Assembly (NCBI GenBank): GCA_934643185.1
Contig: CAKUBN010000013.1
Coordinates: 1 to 47,788 of the forward strand
Reading direction: 5' to 3'
Length of the DNA stretch: 47,788 nt
Origin: an uncultured Eubacteriales bacterium
GTDB taxonomy: Bacteria > Bacillota > Clostridia > Oscillospirales > Acutalibacteraceae
Below the pieces are notes generated by a model that saw only the letters and a list, made by a program, of their open reading frames with translations, was not told the origin of the DNA and did no database searches. A program made the translations under genes and the position numbers. Positions 1 through 8,379 of this stretch are shown one piece after another; positions within the stretch are counted from its first letter, which is position 1; the number at the start of each line of letters is the position of its first letter.

Positions 1-62
1 ACCAAAGGCCTTGCCTTTGGAATCCACGAACTTTTTGAAAAAAGTTCGATCAAAAACTTTTA
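1..62 (-). repeat. Structured dispersed repeat, copy 1 (cut by window edge)
   Basis: Read on the minus strand this stretch begins about 20 bases after the stop codon of the MATE gene. It carries the same opening block as copies 2-4 (AAAAGT-TTTTGAT), then a hairpin (CGAACTTTTTTCAAAAAGTTCG-like, 2-62 region) and a second hairpin CCAAAGGC-AAG-GCCTTTGG near the edge. Sequence identity with the other copies is lower, but order and spacing of the hairpins agree. It is the most divergent member and its far end lies outside the window. Confidence 0.55.
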
Positions 63-82
63 ACCGCCGTTGCCGGAAGCAC

Positions 83-1474
83 TCAAATTTTAATTTTCAG
101 CCATTTGCCCTGCTTCATTCTGAAATATCCAAGGCAGAACCGCATGAACTGGTCGCCGAAAAGACCCAGCCACACGCCCAAGAGTCCCAGTCCCAGCGGG
201 TAGCACAACAGCCAGCTCAAGCCCGGACGAATGATCGCGACGCTGATCATAGACGCAAACGCGGTATATTTCGTATCGCCCGCGCCTCTCAGACAACCGA
301 AGAAGATGACCTGCGTGATCTGGAGATAGATGATAACGCACAGCATGCGCATGATCATCACGCCCATATCGAGAATTTCCTGCTCATTCGAGAACAGGCC
401 GTAGAGATTCCTGCCGAAGAACAAGAAGATCATCGACATCACAAACGCACAGAAAAGTCCGATCCGCTGGCACATAGAGGCATATAATTTTGCCAAATCG
501 CGCCGCTCTTCGCCGAGGCTTCTGCCGATGAGCGCCACAGACGCCACCGAAAGTCCGTCGCCGAGCGAGAATGTCAAACCCATCATATTCATGCCGATCT
601 GGTGCGCGGCATACGCGGTGGTGCCGAGGTTCGCAACGGTGATGGCAAACAGCAAAAAGCCGATGCGCAGGAAAATCTGCTCCACAAACGCGCTGGAGCC
701 GACATTCAAAAGCGAGCGCACGTCAAACTTCGAGGCAAAAAAGCCCTTCACGCCGCGGATATACACAAACGAGGATTTCGCAAACATCGAGTGCAGGCTC
801 ATTGCGCAGCCGAACACAGAGCCGATAACCGTCGCAAGCGCCGCGCCGCGCGTGCCGAGCGCCGGAAACCCGAAGTTACCGCCGATCAAAAGATAGTTGA
901 ACACCACGTTCACAAGGTTCGAGACCATATTCGTACGCAGTGCGATCTTCGTGTTGCCCGCGCCGCGCTGGGCCGCGTTCACGATCATCATCACGGTCGT
1001 AAATCCGATGCCGCCCATGATGATCTGGAAATACTCCACCGCCGCTTCGTGCGTATCCTCTGCCGAGCCCGCAAAGTGGATAATCGGGTCTGCAAACGCC
1101 GTAAACGTAACGCTGATGATCGCCGTCAAAACCACGGCGACCAAAATACACGTTTTCAAAATGCGCACCGCGCTTTCGCGGTTCTGCTCGCCCCTGCGCC
1201 GTGCAACCAGCGCCGAGATCGCCGTGCTCATCGACATAAACAGCGCCAAACCGATAAACTTCGGCTGCTGCGTCAGCCCCACCGCCGCAATGGCGTAAGA
1301 GCCCAGCGTGCTCACCATGATGGTATCGATAAAGCCGACCAGCGCCACCAAAAACGATTCCACCATCGAGGGCCACGCCATGTTGATGGTCGTCTTAAAC
1401 AGCGATTTCGTAGACGGCAGCTCGCCCGCCACAGGCTCGCCGCGCAAAATGCGTTGTGCGTTAAAAAGTTCCAA
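83..1474 (-). CDS. MATE family efflux transporter
   Basis: A 463-residue membrane protein with the size and layout of MATE/NorM/DinF multidrug and toxin exporters, which exchange Na+ or H+ for organic cations across the inner membrane. About 12 hydrophobic segments are visible in two homologous halves; the N-half has the family-like stretch MAWPSMVESFLVALVGFIDT followed by small, Gly/Ala-rich helices. The start is probably the TTG at 1474, preceded by GGGTGAATACTT; no in-frame ATG gives a complete first helix. A sigma-A promoter lies at 1514-1542 and overlaps the terminator of the upstream methyltransferase. The 3' end runs into a structured repeat. Substrate cannot be inferred. Confidence 0.9.
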   Translation of the reverse strand: MELFNAQRILRGEPVAGELPSTKSLFKTTINMAWPSMVESFLVALVGFIDTIMVSTLGSYAIAAVGLTQQPKFIGLALFMSMSTAISALVARRRGEQNRESAVRILKTCILVAVVLTAIISVTFTAFADPIIHFAGSAEDTHEAAVEYFQIIMGGIGFTTVMMIVNAAQRGAGNTKIALRTNMVSNLVNVVFNYLLIGGNFGFPALGTRGAALATVIGSVFGCAMSLHSMFAKSSFVYIRGVKGFFASKFDVRSLLNVGSSAFVEQIFLRIGFLLFAITVANLGTTAYAAHQIGMNMMGLTFSLGDGLSVASVALIGRSLGEERRDLAKLYASMCQRIGLFCAFVMSMIFLFFGRNLYGLFSNEQEILDMGVMIMRMLCVIIYLQITQVIFFGCLRGAGDTKYTAFASMISVAIIRPGLSWLLCYPLGLGLLGVWLGLFGDQFMRFCLGYFRMKQGKWLKIKI

Positions 1475-1513
1475 AAGTATTCACCCATTCCCCAAAATAG
1501 TTGCTTTTGAAAC

Positions 1514-1542
1514 ATTATACCATCAAAAAAGAAGCCGGTCAA
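1514..1542 (-). promoter_or_regulatory. Sigma-A promoter of the MATE gene
   Basis: On the minus strand: TTGACC, 17-base spacer, TATAAT. The -35 box and much of the spacer are the 3' arm and U-tract of the methyltransferase terminator. Confidence 0.75.
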
Positions 1543-1580
1543 GACGCGCACCGTGTATTTGTACGCAGTTTGACCGGCTT
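1525..1580 (-). terminator. Terminator of the methyltransferase gene
   Basis: Minus strand: AAGCCGGTCAA pairs with TTGACCGGCTT across a long loop of about 27 bases, followed by CTTTTTT. The long loop makes it weaker than a classic terminator. It overlaps the MATE promoter. Confidence 0.6.
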
Positions 1581-1596
1581 TTCAAATGTTTTTTGT

Positions 1597-2256
1597 TTAT
1601 TTTGTGGCGAGGAGCACCGCCGTGTTGGATTTCGCCCAGCACACGCGCACCTCTGCAAAGCCCGCCTTAAACAGCAGCGCCGCTTCGCCCGCCACATACT
1701 GCGGCGTAAAGCAATAGTAATGCCCGTCCGCCGGCAGGTGCTGTTCCTTGCGCTTCTGCTCAAATTCAGAGCGGCAGAAGTCCTCATACATCTGCGTCGG
1801 CGCAAATTTGTCGCTCAAAAGGAAGAATCCGCCCTTTTTAATACTGCGGCATACGCGGTGAAACAGCTCCAAATTCTCCTCGCGGCTGTAATAATGCAGC
1901 GCCATCATGGAGACTGCGCCGTCATAGCTTTCCGGCTCCAGCTCATATTTAAAGAAATCATCGCAGATCGTGCGGATGCGCTCCTTGTGCTCCGGCAGAT
2001 TTTTCGGAATTTCCGAGAGCATCTTATCCGCGCAGTCAATGCCGTCCACATAAATCGTCGGGTTCTGCTCTAAAATTGCCGTAAGGCCCGTGCCCGTGCC
2101 GATGCCGATGTCCAGAATGTGCAGGTGCTCCTTCTTCGGGAAAAACTCCGCCGTGCGGCGAATGTAGCCGTCTTCATCCTCTGCGCTGCGTTTCAAGCGC
2201 TCGTCATAAGACTCCACCGCGCCGTTAAAATAACTGTCGATCCTTTCCAGTGGCAT
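1597..2256 (-). CDS. Class I SAM-dependent methyltransferase
   Basis: About 219 residues. Transfers a methyl group from S-adenosylmethionine to an unknown acceptor. Motif I is clear (HILDIGIGTGTGLTAIL), followed by the acidic residue of motif II (VDGID), the motif III-like region FKYELEPESYDGAVSMMALHYY, and a motif with KKGGFFLLSDKF, all typical of ubiE/Tam-like methyltransferases. The start chosen is the ATG at 2256 (MPLERIDSYF), because AGGAAAGG lies about 11 bases upstream; the frame is open for ten more codons but without a ribosome site. It stands as a single transcription unit with its own promoter (2366-2394) and terminator. Substrate unknown. Confidence 0.85.
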   Translation of the reverse strand: MPLERIDSYFNGAVESYDERLKRSAEDEDGYIRRTAEFFPKKEHLHILDIGIGTGTGLTAILEQNPTIYVDGIDCADKMLSEIPKNLPEHKERIRTICDDFFKYELEPESYDGAVSMMALHYYSREENLELFHRVCRSIKKGGFFLLSDKFAPTQMYEDFCRSEFEQKRKEQHLPADGHYYCFTPQYVAGEAALLFKAGFAEVRVCWAKSNTAVLLATK

Positions 2257-2365
2257 ATGCACACCAATCCTTTCCTGCCGACGCAATACTCTAAACGATA
2301 GTTTTGCGTCAGGCGCATAAGCTATGCAAAACTTTTGCGATATTTTTCATTTACCCATTATTACT

Positions 2366-2394
2366 ATTTTACTGGAAATTCGCTCACCTTGCAA
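2366..2394 (-). promoter_or_regulatory. Promoter of the methyltransferase gene
   Basis: Minus strand TTGCAA, 17-base spacer, TAAAAT. The leader that follows is about 110 bases and contains the small hairpin GCATA-AGC-TATGC. I see no riboswitch in it. Confidence 0.6.
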
Positions 2395-2474
2395 CTTGGA
2401 AAAACGACAATTCTGCGCGGGCTTCGGCAAAAGATATTGGACTAATCCATGAATATCCCGCTGAATACCGCGGT

Positions 2475-3083
2475 TTACGCGAAGATCATGCGGCCAAAGT
2501 CCTGCGGACGATGGAAATCCGGCGTTTCGCTCGTCGTCTCATTCCACATCATATAGTGCGGCTGCACGGTGAGGTCGCCGCATTTAAAGCAGTTCGCGCG
2601 GATCACACGCCCGCTTTTAAAGTCGTAATCGGGGTAAAATACATGCAGAAATTCGAGCGGAATTTCATAAAAGATTTCCCACCCGTCCGCCGTTTTGTTC
2701 GTGCGGATGTTAAAAAGCTTCTTGTGATCTTCCGGGATCAAACGGATGCTGTCTGCTCTGCCGTGGCCGAAGCCAAGGAAAATCGCGCCGTTCAAGTTCA
2801 GCTCAATGTTAAAATACCGCCCGTCCTCCGGCACCGGGGAGAAGAAAAACTCCATGCAGCTGTCCGTGCAGATGCTGCCGAGCTTATCGGTCAGCTCCGC
2901 GCGGATGTTCTTTTCGCGCGCCACTTGGTGCACATAGATTTTCTCGTCGTCGTGGCAGATCTGCTGCTCCATGCGCACGCCCGCGTCCGGCAACCAACAA
3001 ACATTATCCACCTGCAGCTCCGACACCTTTGTCCAGTCCGGCGCACCCACCGTTTTCTCAATGACATACTCTTTCATATTCAT
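2475..3083 (-). CDS. CBM9/DOMON-like carbohydrate-binding protein
   Basis: About 202 residues, starting MNMKEYVIEK; GGAG stands four bases before the ATG at 3083 (the ATG at 3077 is an alternative). The body resembles the family-9 carbohydrate-binding-module-like beta-sandwich domain: the run TDKLGSICTDSCMEFFFSP followed by GRYFNIELNLNGAIFLGFG and a C-terminal WNETTSETPDFHRPQDFG is the usual pattern. There is no signal peptide, so it is probably cytoplasmic or the assignment covers only the fold. It lies downstream of the GH130 gene but behind a terminator, with its own promoter at 3129-3157. A sugar-binding or sugar-modifying helper role in mannoside use is an inference from the neighbourhood. 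Confidence 0.75.
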   Translation of the reverse strand: MNMKEYVIEKTVGAPDWTKVSELQVDNVCWLPDAGVRMEQQICHDDEKIYVHQVAREKNIRAELTDKLGSICTDSCMEFFFSPVPEDGRYFNIELNLNGAIFLGFGHGRADSIRLIPEDHKKLFNIRTNKTADGWEIFYEIPLEFLHVFYPDYDFKSGRVIRANCFKCGDLTVQPHYMMWNETTSETPDFHRPQDFGRMIFA

Positions 3084-3128
3084 ACAGCTCCTAACTGTTT
3101 TCCGCCCATCGCGGTTTTTCATAGCTTC

Positions 3129-3157
3129 ATCATACCAGATTTTGCCGTAAAATACAA
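3129..3157 (-). promoter_or_regulatory. Promoter of the CBM9-like gene
   Basis: Minus strand TTGTAT, 17-base spacer, TATGAT, just downstream of the GH130 terminator. Confidence 0.55.
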
Positions 3158-3163
3158 CAATTC

Positions 3164-3202
3164 CATAAAAAACAGGCGCTCCCGAAAAACCGGAAGCGCC
3201 TG
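3164..3202 (-). terminator. Terminator of the GH130 gene
   Basis: Minus strand hairpin CAGGCGCTTCCG-GTTTTT-CGGGAGCGCCTG followed by TTTTTT; a strong intrinsic terminator. Confidence 0.85.
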
Positions 3203-3283
3203 CGAAAAAACTATTCTAATTTAACCAAAGCGATCAAGACAACAGTGTGCTAAGCCGTCAGGCGGTCTTTGTACAATGGTGTC

Positions 3284-4282
3284 TTATACTTCGTGCGGGT
3301 ACTTTCTCATGTAGGAAAGCAGCTCGTCAACGGTGGTGAAAGCCATGCCGGTGACAGTGTCGGCAGCACCATAGTAGATGGTGATGCGGCCGGTGTCGGC
3401 ATCGGTCAGGGCAGCGCACGGGAACGTAACGTTCGGCACGTCACCGGTGAGCTCATAGCTCTCTTCCGGACCGAAGACATAGAAGTTGCCTCTTTCCTTC
3501 ACGATCCACGGCTTCTCGTGGTCAAGAAGCGCTACGCCGAAGCGATAAACGAAGCCGTTGCAGGAGTTCAGAACGCCGTGATAAATCATCAGCCAGCCTT
3601 CATCGGTCTCGATCGGAATCGGGCCGGGGCCGACCTTCTTGGACTGCCAGCCGGAGTGACTGCTCGTGCCGAAGACATAGCGGTGCTTGCCCCAATACGT
3701 CATGTCCGGGCTCTCGCTGTAGAAGATGTCGCCGAACGGGGTGTGACCGGTGTCGGACGGACGGCTCAGCATTGCGAAGTTGCCGTTGATCTTCTTCGGG
3801 AACATAACGCCGTTGCGGTTATACGGCAGGTAAGCGTTCTCCATCTGATAGAAGGTCTTAAAGTCATAGGTATAGCCTACGCCGATCGTCGGGCCGTGGA
3901 AACCGTTGCACCAGGTGATGTAGTAACGGTCCTCAATCCAGCAAACGCGCGGGTCATAGCGATATTCCTTGCGGGTTACGCACGGGTCGCAGCCGGGAGC
4001 CGGCTGGAACTCGATCGGCTCGTGGTTGATCTTCCAGTTGATGCCGTCATCGGAGAAGCCTGCGAAGATGTCCATCTCAACAGAGCGGTTGTCGCAGCGG
4101 AAAACGCCAGCGAACTTGCCCTCAAACGGGACAACTGCGGAGTTGAAGATGCTGTTGGAAGTGGGGATGAGATCACGCGGAATGATCGGGTTGTGGTCAT
4201 AACGCCAAACCGGCTTATCGTAGCCCTGCGGCTTATCCTGCCACGGGATGTTCGGGAGTGCATTGCCGATAATTTTAGCCAT
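3284..4282 (-). CDS. GH130 beta-1,4-mannoside phosphorylase (subfamily 2-like)
   Basis: A 332-residue cytoplasmic glycoside phosphorylase. It splits beta-1,4-linked mannosides with inorganic phosphate to give mannose 1-phosphate and a shortened acceptor. The N-terminal NPIIPRDLIPTSNSIFNSAV, the YDPRVCWIEDRYYITWCNG block, SRPSDTGHTPFGDIFYSESP and IYHGVLNSCNGFVYRFG closely follow what I remember of mannooligosaccharide phosphorylases such as UhgbMP/RaMP2. Asp110 in YDPR is the expected catalytic acid. The start is the ATG at 4282 behind GGAGG seven bases away; upstream in-frame codons have no ribosome site. Divergent from the GH36 alpha-galactosidase, so the two could jointly consume galactosylated mannooligosaccharides or N-glycan cores. 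Exact chain-length preference is not readable. Confidence 0.93.
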   Translation of the reverse strand: MAKIIGNALPNIPWQDKPQGYDKPVWRYDHNPIIPRDLIPTSNSIFNSAVVPFEGKFAGVFRCDNRSVEMDIFAGFSDDGINWKINHEPIEFQPAPGCDPCVTRKEYRYDPRVCWIEDRYYITWCNGFHGPTIGVGYTYDFKTFYQMENAYLPYNRNGVMFPKKINGNFAMLSRPSDTGHTPFGDIFYSESPDMTYWGKHRYVFGTSSHSGWQSKKVGPGPIPIETDEGWLMIYHGVLNSCNGFVYRFGVALLDHEKPWIVKERGNFYVFGPEESYELTGDVPNVTFPCAALTDADTGRITIYYGAADTVTGMAFTTVDELLSYMRKYPHEV

Positions 4283-4607
4283 TGTAGTTTCCTCCATTTT
4301 ATATTTTTTCAAAAGACATTCGAAAGCGAACACATACAGTCCTTTACAATGTGTAACCGCTTCCATATTACATTAACTATAATACAAACCAAGAGAAAAG
4401 TAAAGCTATTTTTTCCGAAAAAACCGTTTCTATCACAATTCCACCAAATTTCATCGCCGCCTTTAGCAAAATGCCGAAGCCCGCGCCGTACACAGTATCA
4501 CAAACCGCCAACTTTATGCAACAAATGCCTATTGCGCAAATGGCACACAAACGCTATACTGTTCTTATAAACTTTAAAACTCATCATTTCCCGAAAGGAA
4601 CGATTTT
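4283..4607. promoter_or_regulatory. Divergent promoter region between GH130 and GH36 genes
   Basis: A 325-base AT-rich intergenic stretch. For the minus-strand GH130 gene I see TTTACT, 17 bases, TATAGT (about 4376-4404). For the plus-strand GH36 gene TTGCGC, 17 bases, TATACT lies at 4532-4560. At 4352-4365 is TGTAACCGCTTCCA, which matches the catabolite/LacI-family operator pattern TGWAANCGNTNWCA at all but one position and sits just downstream of the GH130 promoter. A second, partial LacI-like motif (GAAACGGTTT) lies near 4420-4432. No other gene is visible here. Confidence 0.6.
4352..4365. promoter_or_regulatory. cre-like / LacI-family operator
   Basis: TGTAACCGCTTCCA. One mismatch to the CcpA cre consensus; position in the early transcribed region of the GH130 gene fits repression, either by CcpA or by a dedicated LacI-type regulator that is not in this window. 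Confidence 0.5.
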
Positions 4608-6785
4608 ATGGCGATTGCATTTGATGCCGAAAAGAAAATTTTCAAGCTCGATACCGCTTCCTCCAGCTACGTCTTTGCCGTGCATGACAGCGGCCGCCTG
4701 CTGCACCTCTACTACGGCGCATACCTGCCGGACTGCGACATGCGCTATTTATTGGACCGCGGCTACTTCGGTTCCTTCACGCCCGACGCCGCAGGCTACG
4801 TCGGCACGGAGTTTTCCCCGGATACACAGCCGAGCGAATATTCCTGCAACGGCACCGGCGATTTCCGCATCTCCGCACTCCAAATCCGCAACGCGGACGG
4901 CAATATCGCGACCGACATCCGCTACGTTTCGCACCGCATTTTAAGCGAAAAGCCTGCGCTGCCCGGCATGCCGTCTCTGCGCGACGAAAACGGTGACAGC
5001 GAAACGCTCGAGGTCACCACACTCGACCAAACGACGAACGCCGAAGTGAAGCTCTACTACACCGTTTACAAAGATCTGCCCGTCATGACGCGTCACGCCG
5101 TCGTGACGAATACGTCCGACCGCGCCATGGAGCTTGAGCGTGTGTTCAGCGCCTGCCTCGACTTCAACACGATGGATTACGACATGGTGCACCTTTACGG
5201 CAAGTGGGCAAAGGAGCGCACCGTTACAGAGCGCCCGCTCTGCCACGGCATTCAATCCATCCAGAGCAAGCGCGGCTCCTCCTCACACAACCACAACCCG
5301 TTCGTCGCACTGAAAGCCCACGGCGCCACCGAAGAAAACGGCGAAGTCTACGGCGTCAACCTCATTTACAGCGGCAACTTCTCCATTGAAGCCGAAGTGG
5401 ATTGTTTGAACGCCACGCGCCTTCTCGCGGGCATCAACCCCACCGATTTCACCTGGCGCCTGGAGCCAAACGAATCTTTCACCGCGCCGGAAGCCGTCAT
5501 GGTCTACACCGATAAGGGTCTCGGCGAGATGAGCCGCATTTTCCACCGCACCTACATGAAGCACCTCATCAAGAGTCCGTGGCGCGATGTGGAACGCCCC
5601 GTGCTCATCAACAGCTGGGAAGCCGCATATTTCGATTTTGACGATGATAAGCTTGTCGCGTTCGCACACGAAGCCGCCAAAATGGGCGTCGATATGCTTG
5701 TCATGGACGACGGTTGGTTCGGCCACCGCGAAAGCGACGATTCCTCCCTCGGCGACTGGTATGTCAACGAAAAGAAGCTCAAAGGCGGCCTCAGTTCCCT
5801 CATCGAGCGCGTCAACGCAGAGGGCTTAAAGTTCGGCATCTGGTATGAGCCCGAGATGATTTCCCCGGACAGCGACCTCTACCGCGCCCACCCGGATTGG
5901 TGCCTGCACGTGCCGAACCGTGAAAATTCCCCCGCACGCTTGCAGTACGTCCTCGATATGACGAGAAAAGACGTGCGCGATAATATCTTCGCGCAGATGT
6001 ATAAAGTCCTCAGTGAAAATAAGATTGATTACGTCAAATGGGACTTCAACCGCAATCTGACCGAGGTCGGCTCTGCGCTGCTCCCGCCGGAGCGCCAGAA
6101 GGAGGTCATGCACCGCTTCGTGCTCGGTACATACGACCTCATGGATCGTTTTGTCAAAGCGTTTCCGAATATCCTCTTTGAAAACTGCTCCGGCGGCGGC
6201 GGACGTTTCGATGCCGGCATGCTGTATTATTCCCCGCAGATCTGGTGCAGCGACAACACCGACGCCATCGAGCGCCTCACCATTCAGTTCGGCACGTCCA
6301 TGTGCTACCCCATCTCCTCGTTTGGCGCACACGTCGCAGCCCGCCCGCGCACCTCGCTTAAAACCCGCGGCAACGTCGCCATGTGCGGCACATTCGGCTA
6401 CGAGTTAGACCCCAGAAAGCTCACCGATGACGAAAAAGCCGAAGTAAAGCAGCAGATCGCCGACTACCGCAAATATCACCGCCTTGTCCGCGAGGGCGAT
6501 TTCTACCGCCTCGTCTCCCCGACCGAGAACGACTTCTACTGCGCGTGGGAGTTCGTTTCGCCGGATAAAACGGAAGCCATGATGACTGCCGTCGTCATGC
6601 GTCAGCCCGAGACCCGTTACTGCGTGCAGCGCCTGCGCGGCCTCGACCCCAAAACGTACTATCAGGACGAGGAAACCGGCACCGTCTATTCCGGCGCCAT
6701 GCTGATGAACGCAGGCCTTAATTTGACAAGAGACGTCTACGAAGACGGCACCAGCGTCACAAAGTACTTTAAAGCTGTAAAGTAA
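4608..6785 (+). CDS. GH36 alpha-galactosidase
   Basis: A 725-residue retaining alpha-galactosidase, the size of the AgaA/RafA group I enzymes (about 730). It removes terminal alpha-1,6 galactose from melibiose, raffinose-type sugars and galactomannan fragments; no signal peptide, so cytoplasmic. N-terminal beta-sandwich about 1-330, catalytic (beta/alpha)8 barrel about 330-640, C-terminal beta domain. The nucleophile is Asp479 in VKWDFNRN and the acid/base Asp549 in WCSDNTD; the 70-residue spacing equals that of Geobacillus AgaA (478/548). VMDDGWFGHR and CSGGGGRFD are also family signatures. Start ATG follows GAAAGGA. It is divergent from the GH130 gene, consistent with joint use of galactosylated beta-mannosides. 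Confidence 0.95.
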   Translation: MAIAFDAEKKIFKLDTASSSYVFAVHDSGRLLHLYYGAYLPDCDMRYLLDRGYFGSFTPDAAGYVGTEFSPDTQPSEYSCNGTGDFRISALQIRNADGNIATDIRYVSHRILSEKPALPGMPSLRDENGDSETLEVTTLDQTTNAEVKLYYTVYKDLPVMTRHAVVTNTSDRAMELERVFSACLDFNTMDYDMVHLYGKWAKERTVTERPLCHGIQSIQSKRGSSSHNHNPFVALKAHGATEENGEVYGVNLIYSGNFSIEAEVDCLNATRLLAGINPTDFTWRLEPNESFTAPEAVMVYTDKGLGEMSRIFHRTYMKHLIKSPWRDVERPVLINSWEAAYFDFDDDKLVAFAHEAAKMGVDMLVMDDGWFGHRESDDSSLGDWYVNEKKLKGGLSSLIERVNAEGLKFGIWYEPEMISPDSDLYRAHPDWCLHVPNRENSPARLQYVLDMTRKDVRDNIFAQMYKVLSENKIDYVKWDFNRNLTEVGSALLPPERQKEVMHRFVLGTYDLMDRFVKAFPNILFENCSGGGGRFDAGMLYYSPQIWCSDNTDAIERLTIQFGTSMCYPISSFGAHVAARPRTSLKTRGNVAMCGTFGYELDPRKLTDDEKAEVKQQIADYRKYHRLVREGDFYRLVSPTENDFYCAWEFVSPDKTEAMMTAVVMRQPETRYCVQRLRGLDPKTYYQDEETGTVYSGAMLMNAGLNLTRDVYEDGTSVTKYFKAVK

Positions 6786-6815
6786 AGCCGCCGAAATCCA
6801 TAATACCGCAACGTT

Positions 6816-6952
6816 AAAAGTCTTTGATTAAACTTTCTTCAGAAAGTTTATGGGATCTCGGGGCAATGCCCCAAGTCGCGCTCCGCAGAGCGCGAAACAC
6901 TTTTTGCCTCCACAAAGCCAGAACCGTAGGAAACCCAGTTGCATGGGTTCTC
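6816..6952 (+). repeat. Structured dispersed repeat, copy 2
   Basis: Starts 31 bases after the alpha-galactosidase stop, same strand. Core 6816-6909: AAAGTCTTTG, hairpin TAAACTTTC-TTCA-GAAAGTTTA, GGGATCTC, hairpin GGGGC-AAT-GCCCC, hairpin CGCGCTC-CGCA-GAGCGCG, then AACACTTTTTGCCT. A further hairpin (AAACCCA-GTTGCA-TGGGTT) lies at about 6931-6950. Copies 3 and 4 have the same modules in the same order with paired stem substitutions. Confidence 0.85.
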
Positions 6953-6993
6953 TACATAATTTGCCCCGCAAATCATTAGAATTAAATGAACAA

Positions 6994-7037
6994 AGCAGAA
7001 CCCCGTAAACACATAACGTGCCTACGGGGTTCCTGCT
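6994..7037 (-). terminator. Terminator of the TrkA operon
   Basis: Hairpin AGCAG-A-ACCCCGTA ... TACGGGGT-TC-CTGCT with a 15-base loop; on the minus strand it is followed by TTTGTTCATTT. It can also act on plus-strand read-through from the alpha-galactosidase gene. Confidence 0.7.
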
Positions 7038-7060
7038 ATATAAATCATAAAAAAATTGAC

Positions 7061-7738
7061 TTATTTCTCATCCGCATGCGTGCTGTTCATCAGGCGGATA
7101 AGTGCCTTCTGTGCGCGTTCTTCGCATACCGCAATAATCTCATCGCCCGCTTGCAGCACCGTGTCGCCGCCCGGAATGATGAGCTTGTTATTTCGCACAA
7201 TGGAAATCAGCAGCGCCCCCTTCGGGAACACCACCTCACGCACCGACTTGCCGTGCAAAACCGAATTCTCTCCAAGCGTCACGGAGCAAATCTGACCGCG
7301 GCCCTTGTTCAGCGATGCCACAAGATGAAACTCCATCAGGTTCGCTTCCTGCTCAATCATCTGCGCAATGATTTCCGTGCTGCTCACCGCATAATCCACG
7401 CCAAGCACACGCATCGTCTCCAAATTGCGCGGGTCGTTTGCGCGGGCAATCACTTTTTTCGCGCCGAAATACTGCTTTGCAAGCTGCGACGCAACGAGAT
7501 TATTCGCATCGTCGCCGGATATCGCAATAAAGCAGTCGGCGTCACGTACACCGGCGTTTTCCAGCATGTCAATGTTCGTGCCGTCGCCGCAGATGATCTC
7601 CACGTCCAGTGCGTTTGCAAGCTGTAAGCTGCGCGCGCGGTCGCACTCGATGATACGCACCTCGTGGCGGCGGCCCTCCAAAATGCGGCGCGCAAGGCTT
7701 TCGCCCACCTTGCCGCCGCCCATAATGACAATGTTCAT
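7061..7738 (-). CDS. TrkA-type K+ uptake regulatory protein (RCK_N + RCK_C)
   Basis: A 225-residue peripheral protein that gates Trk/Ktr potassium uptake by binding NAD(H) or ATP/ADP. The N-terminal Rossmann domain shows GGGKVGESLA (residues about 7-16), the acidic end of beta-2 (RIIECDRARS) and CGDGTNIDMLENAGV; the C-terminal half (about 140-220) is an RCK_C/TrkA_C domain ending in ILQAGDEIIAVCE-like residues. It follows the second TrkA-like gene by 12 bases and the SH3 lipoprotein gene beyond, so the three form one operon. No TrkH/KtrB channel gene is present in the window. Confidence 0.92.
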   Translation of the reverse strand: MNIVIMGGGKVGESLARRILEGRRHEVRIIECDRARSLQLANALDVEIICGDGTNIDMLENAGVRDADCFIAISGDDANNLVASQLAKQYFGAKKVIARANDPRNLETMRVLGVDYAVSSTEIIAQMIEQEANLMEFHLVASLNKGRGQICSVTLGENSVLHGKSVREVVFPKGALLISIVRNNKLIIPGGDTVLQAGDEIIAVCEERAQKALIRLMNSTHADEK

Positions 7739-7750
7739 GGCACTTCCCCC

Positions 7751-8371
7751 TTAATCGATTGCGCGGCTGTACACAATCTCGTCGCCTGCCTCGAGCTTCA
7801 AGGGTGCAAGCCCCGCTAAAACGAACGCGCCGCTTTTGCGGATGATGCCGAACACCACTTCGCCCGGGTTGCCGCGCAGTTCGCCCACATTCTTGCCGAT
7901 CTGATGCCGCTCCGCCGGCCGCACGTCAAAGTCGACCGTATGCAGACCGAACTCGATTTTCTTGTTCATTTTTTCTCCGCTCAGCATCCGCACAATGCGG
8001 TCGCCCGCGTGGTTCGTGGGGCAGATGGTGTGCAATCCCATGTGCTCAAAAATCAATTCGCGCGTGGGGTCAGAAACGCGCGCCACCACGTTTTGAATGC
8101 CGAAGTAATCGCGCGCGATCTGCGCCACCGTGATATTGAGGTTGTCGTCCGCCGTCGTCACCGCCACTGCGTCGCAGCTTTCAATGCCCGCTTCGCGCAG
8201 GTTGCGGATGTCCATCGGGAACCCGCGGAACGTCACGCCTTCAAAATCGCTTTCCAAAAGCTCCAGGTCGTTTTCCATGTTGCTCAAAACGGAAACGTCC
8301 CAGCCCATTTTGTCCATGGTGCGGGCAATTTTCCGCCCAAGCAGGCCGCAGCCTATGACTAACACATTCAT
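7751..8371 (-). CDS. TrkA-family NAD-binding protein, second copy
   Basis: 206 residues with the same plan as its downstream neighbour: Rossmann motif GCGLLGRKIA at 8-17, MDIRNLREAGIESCDAVAVTT, and a shorter RCK_C-like tail (about 135-206, ending LKLEAGDEIVYSR). It starts eight bases after the SH3 lipoprotein gene. The two TrkA proteins are clearly diverged rather than a recent duplication and may form a hetero-oligomeric ring on a channel encoded elsewhere; that is inference. Confidence 0.9.
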   Translation of the reverse strand: MNVLVIGCGLLGRKIARTMDKMGWDVSVLSNMENDLELLESDFEGVTFRGFPMDIRNLREAGIESCDAVAVTTADDNLNITVAQIARDYFGIQNVVARVSDPTRELIFEHMGLHTICPTNHAGDRIVRMLSGEKMNKKIEFGLHTVDFDVRPAERHQIGKNVGELRGNPGEVVFGIIRKSGAFVLAGLAPLKLEAGDEIVYSRAID

Positions 8372-8379
8372 AGTTTACC

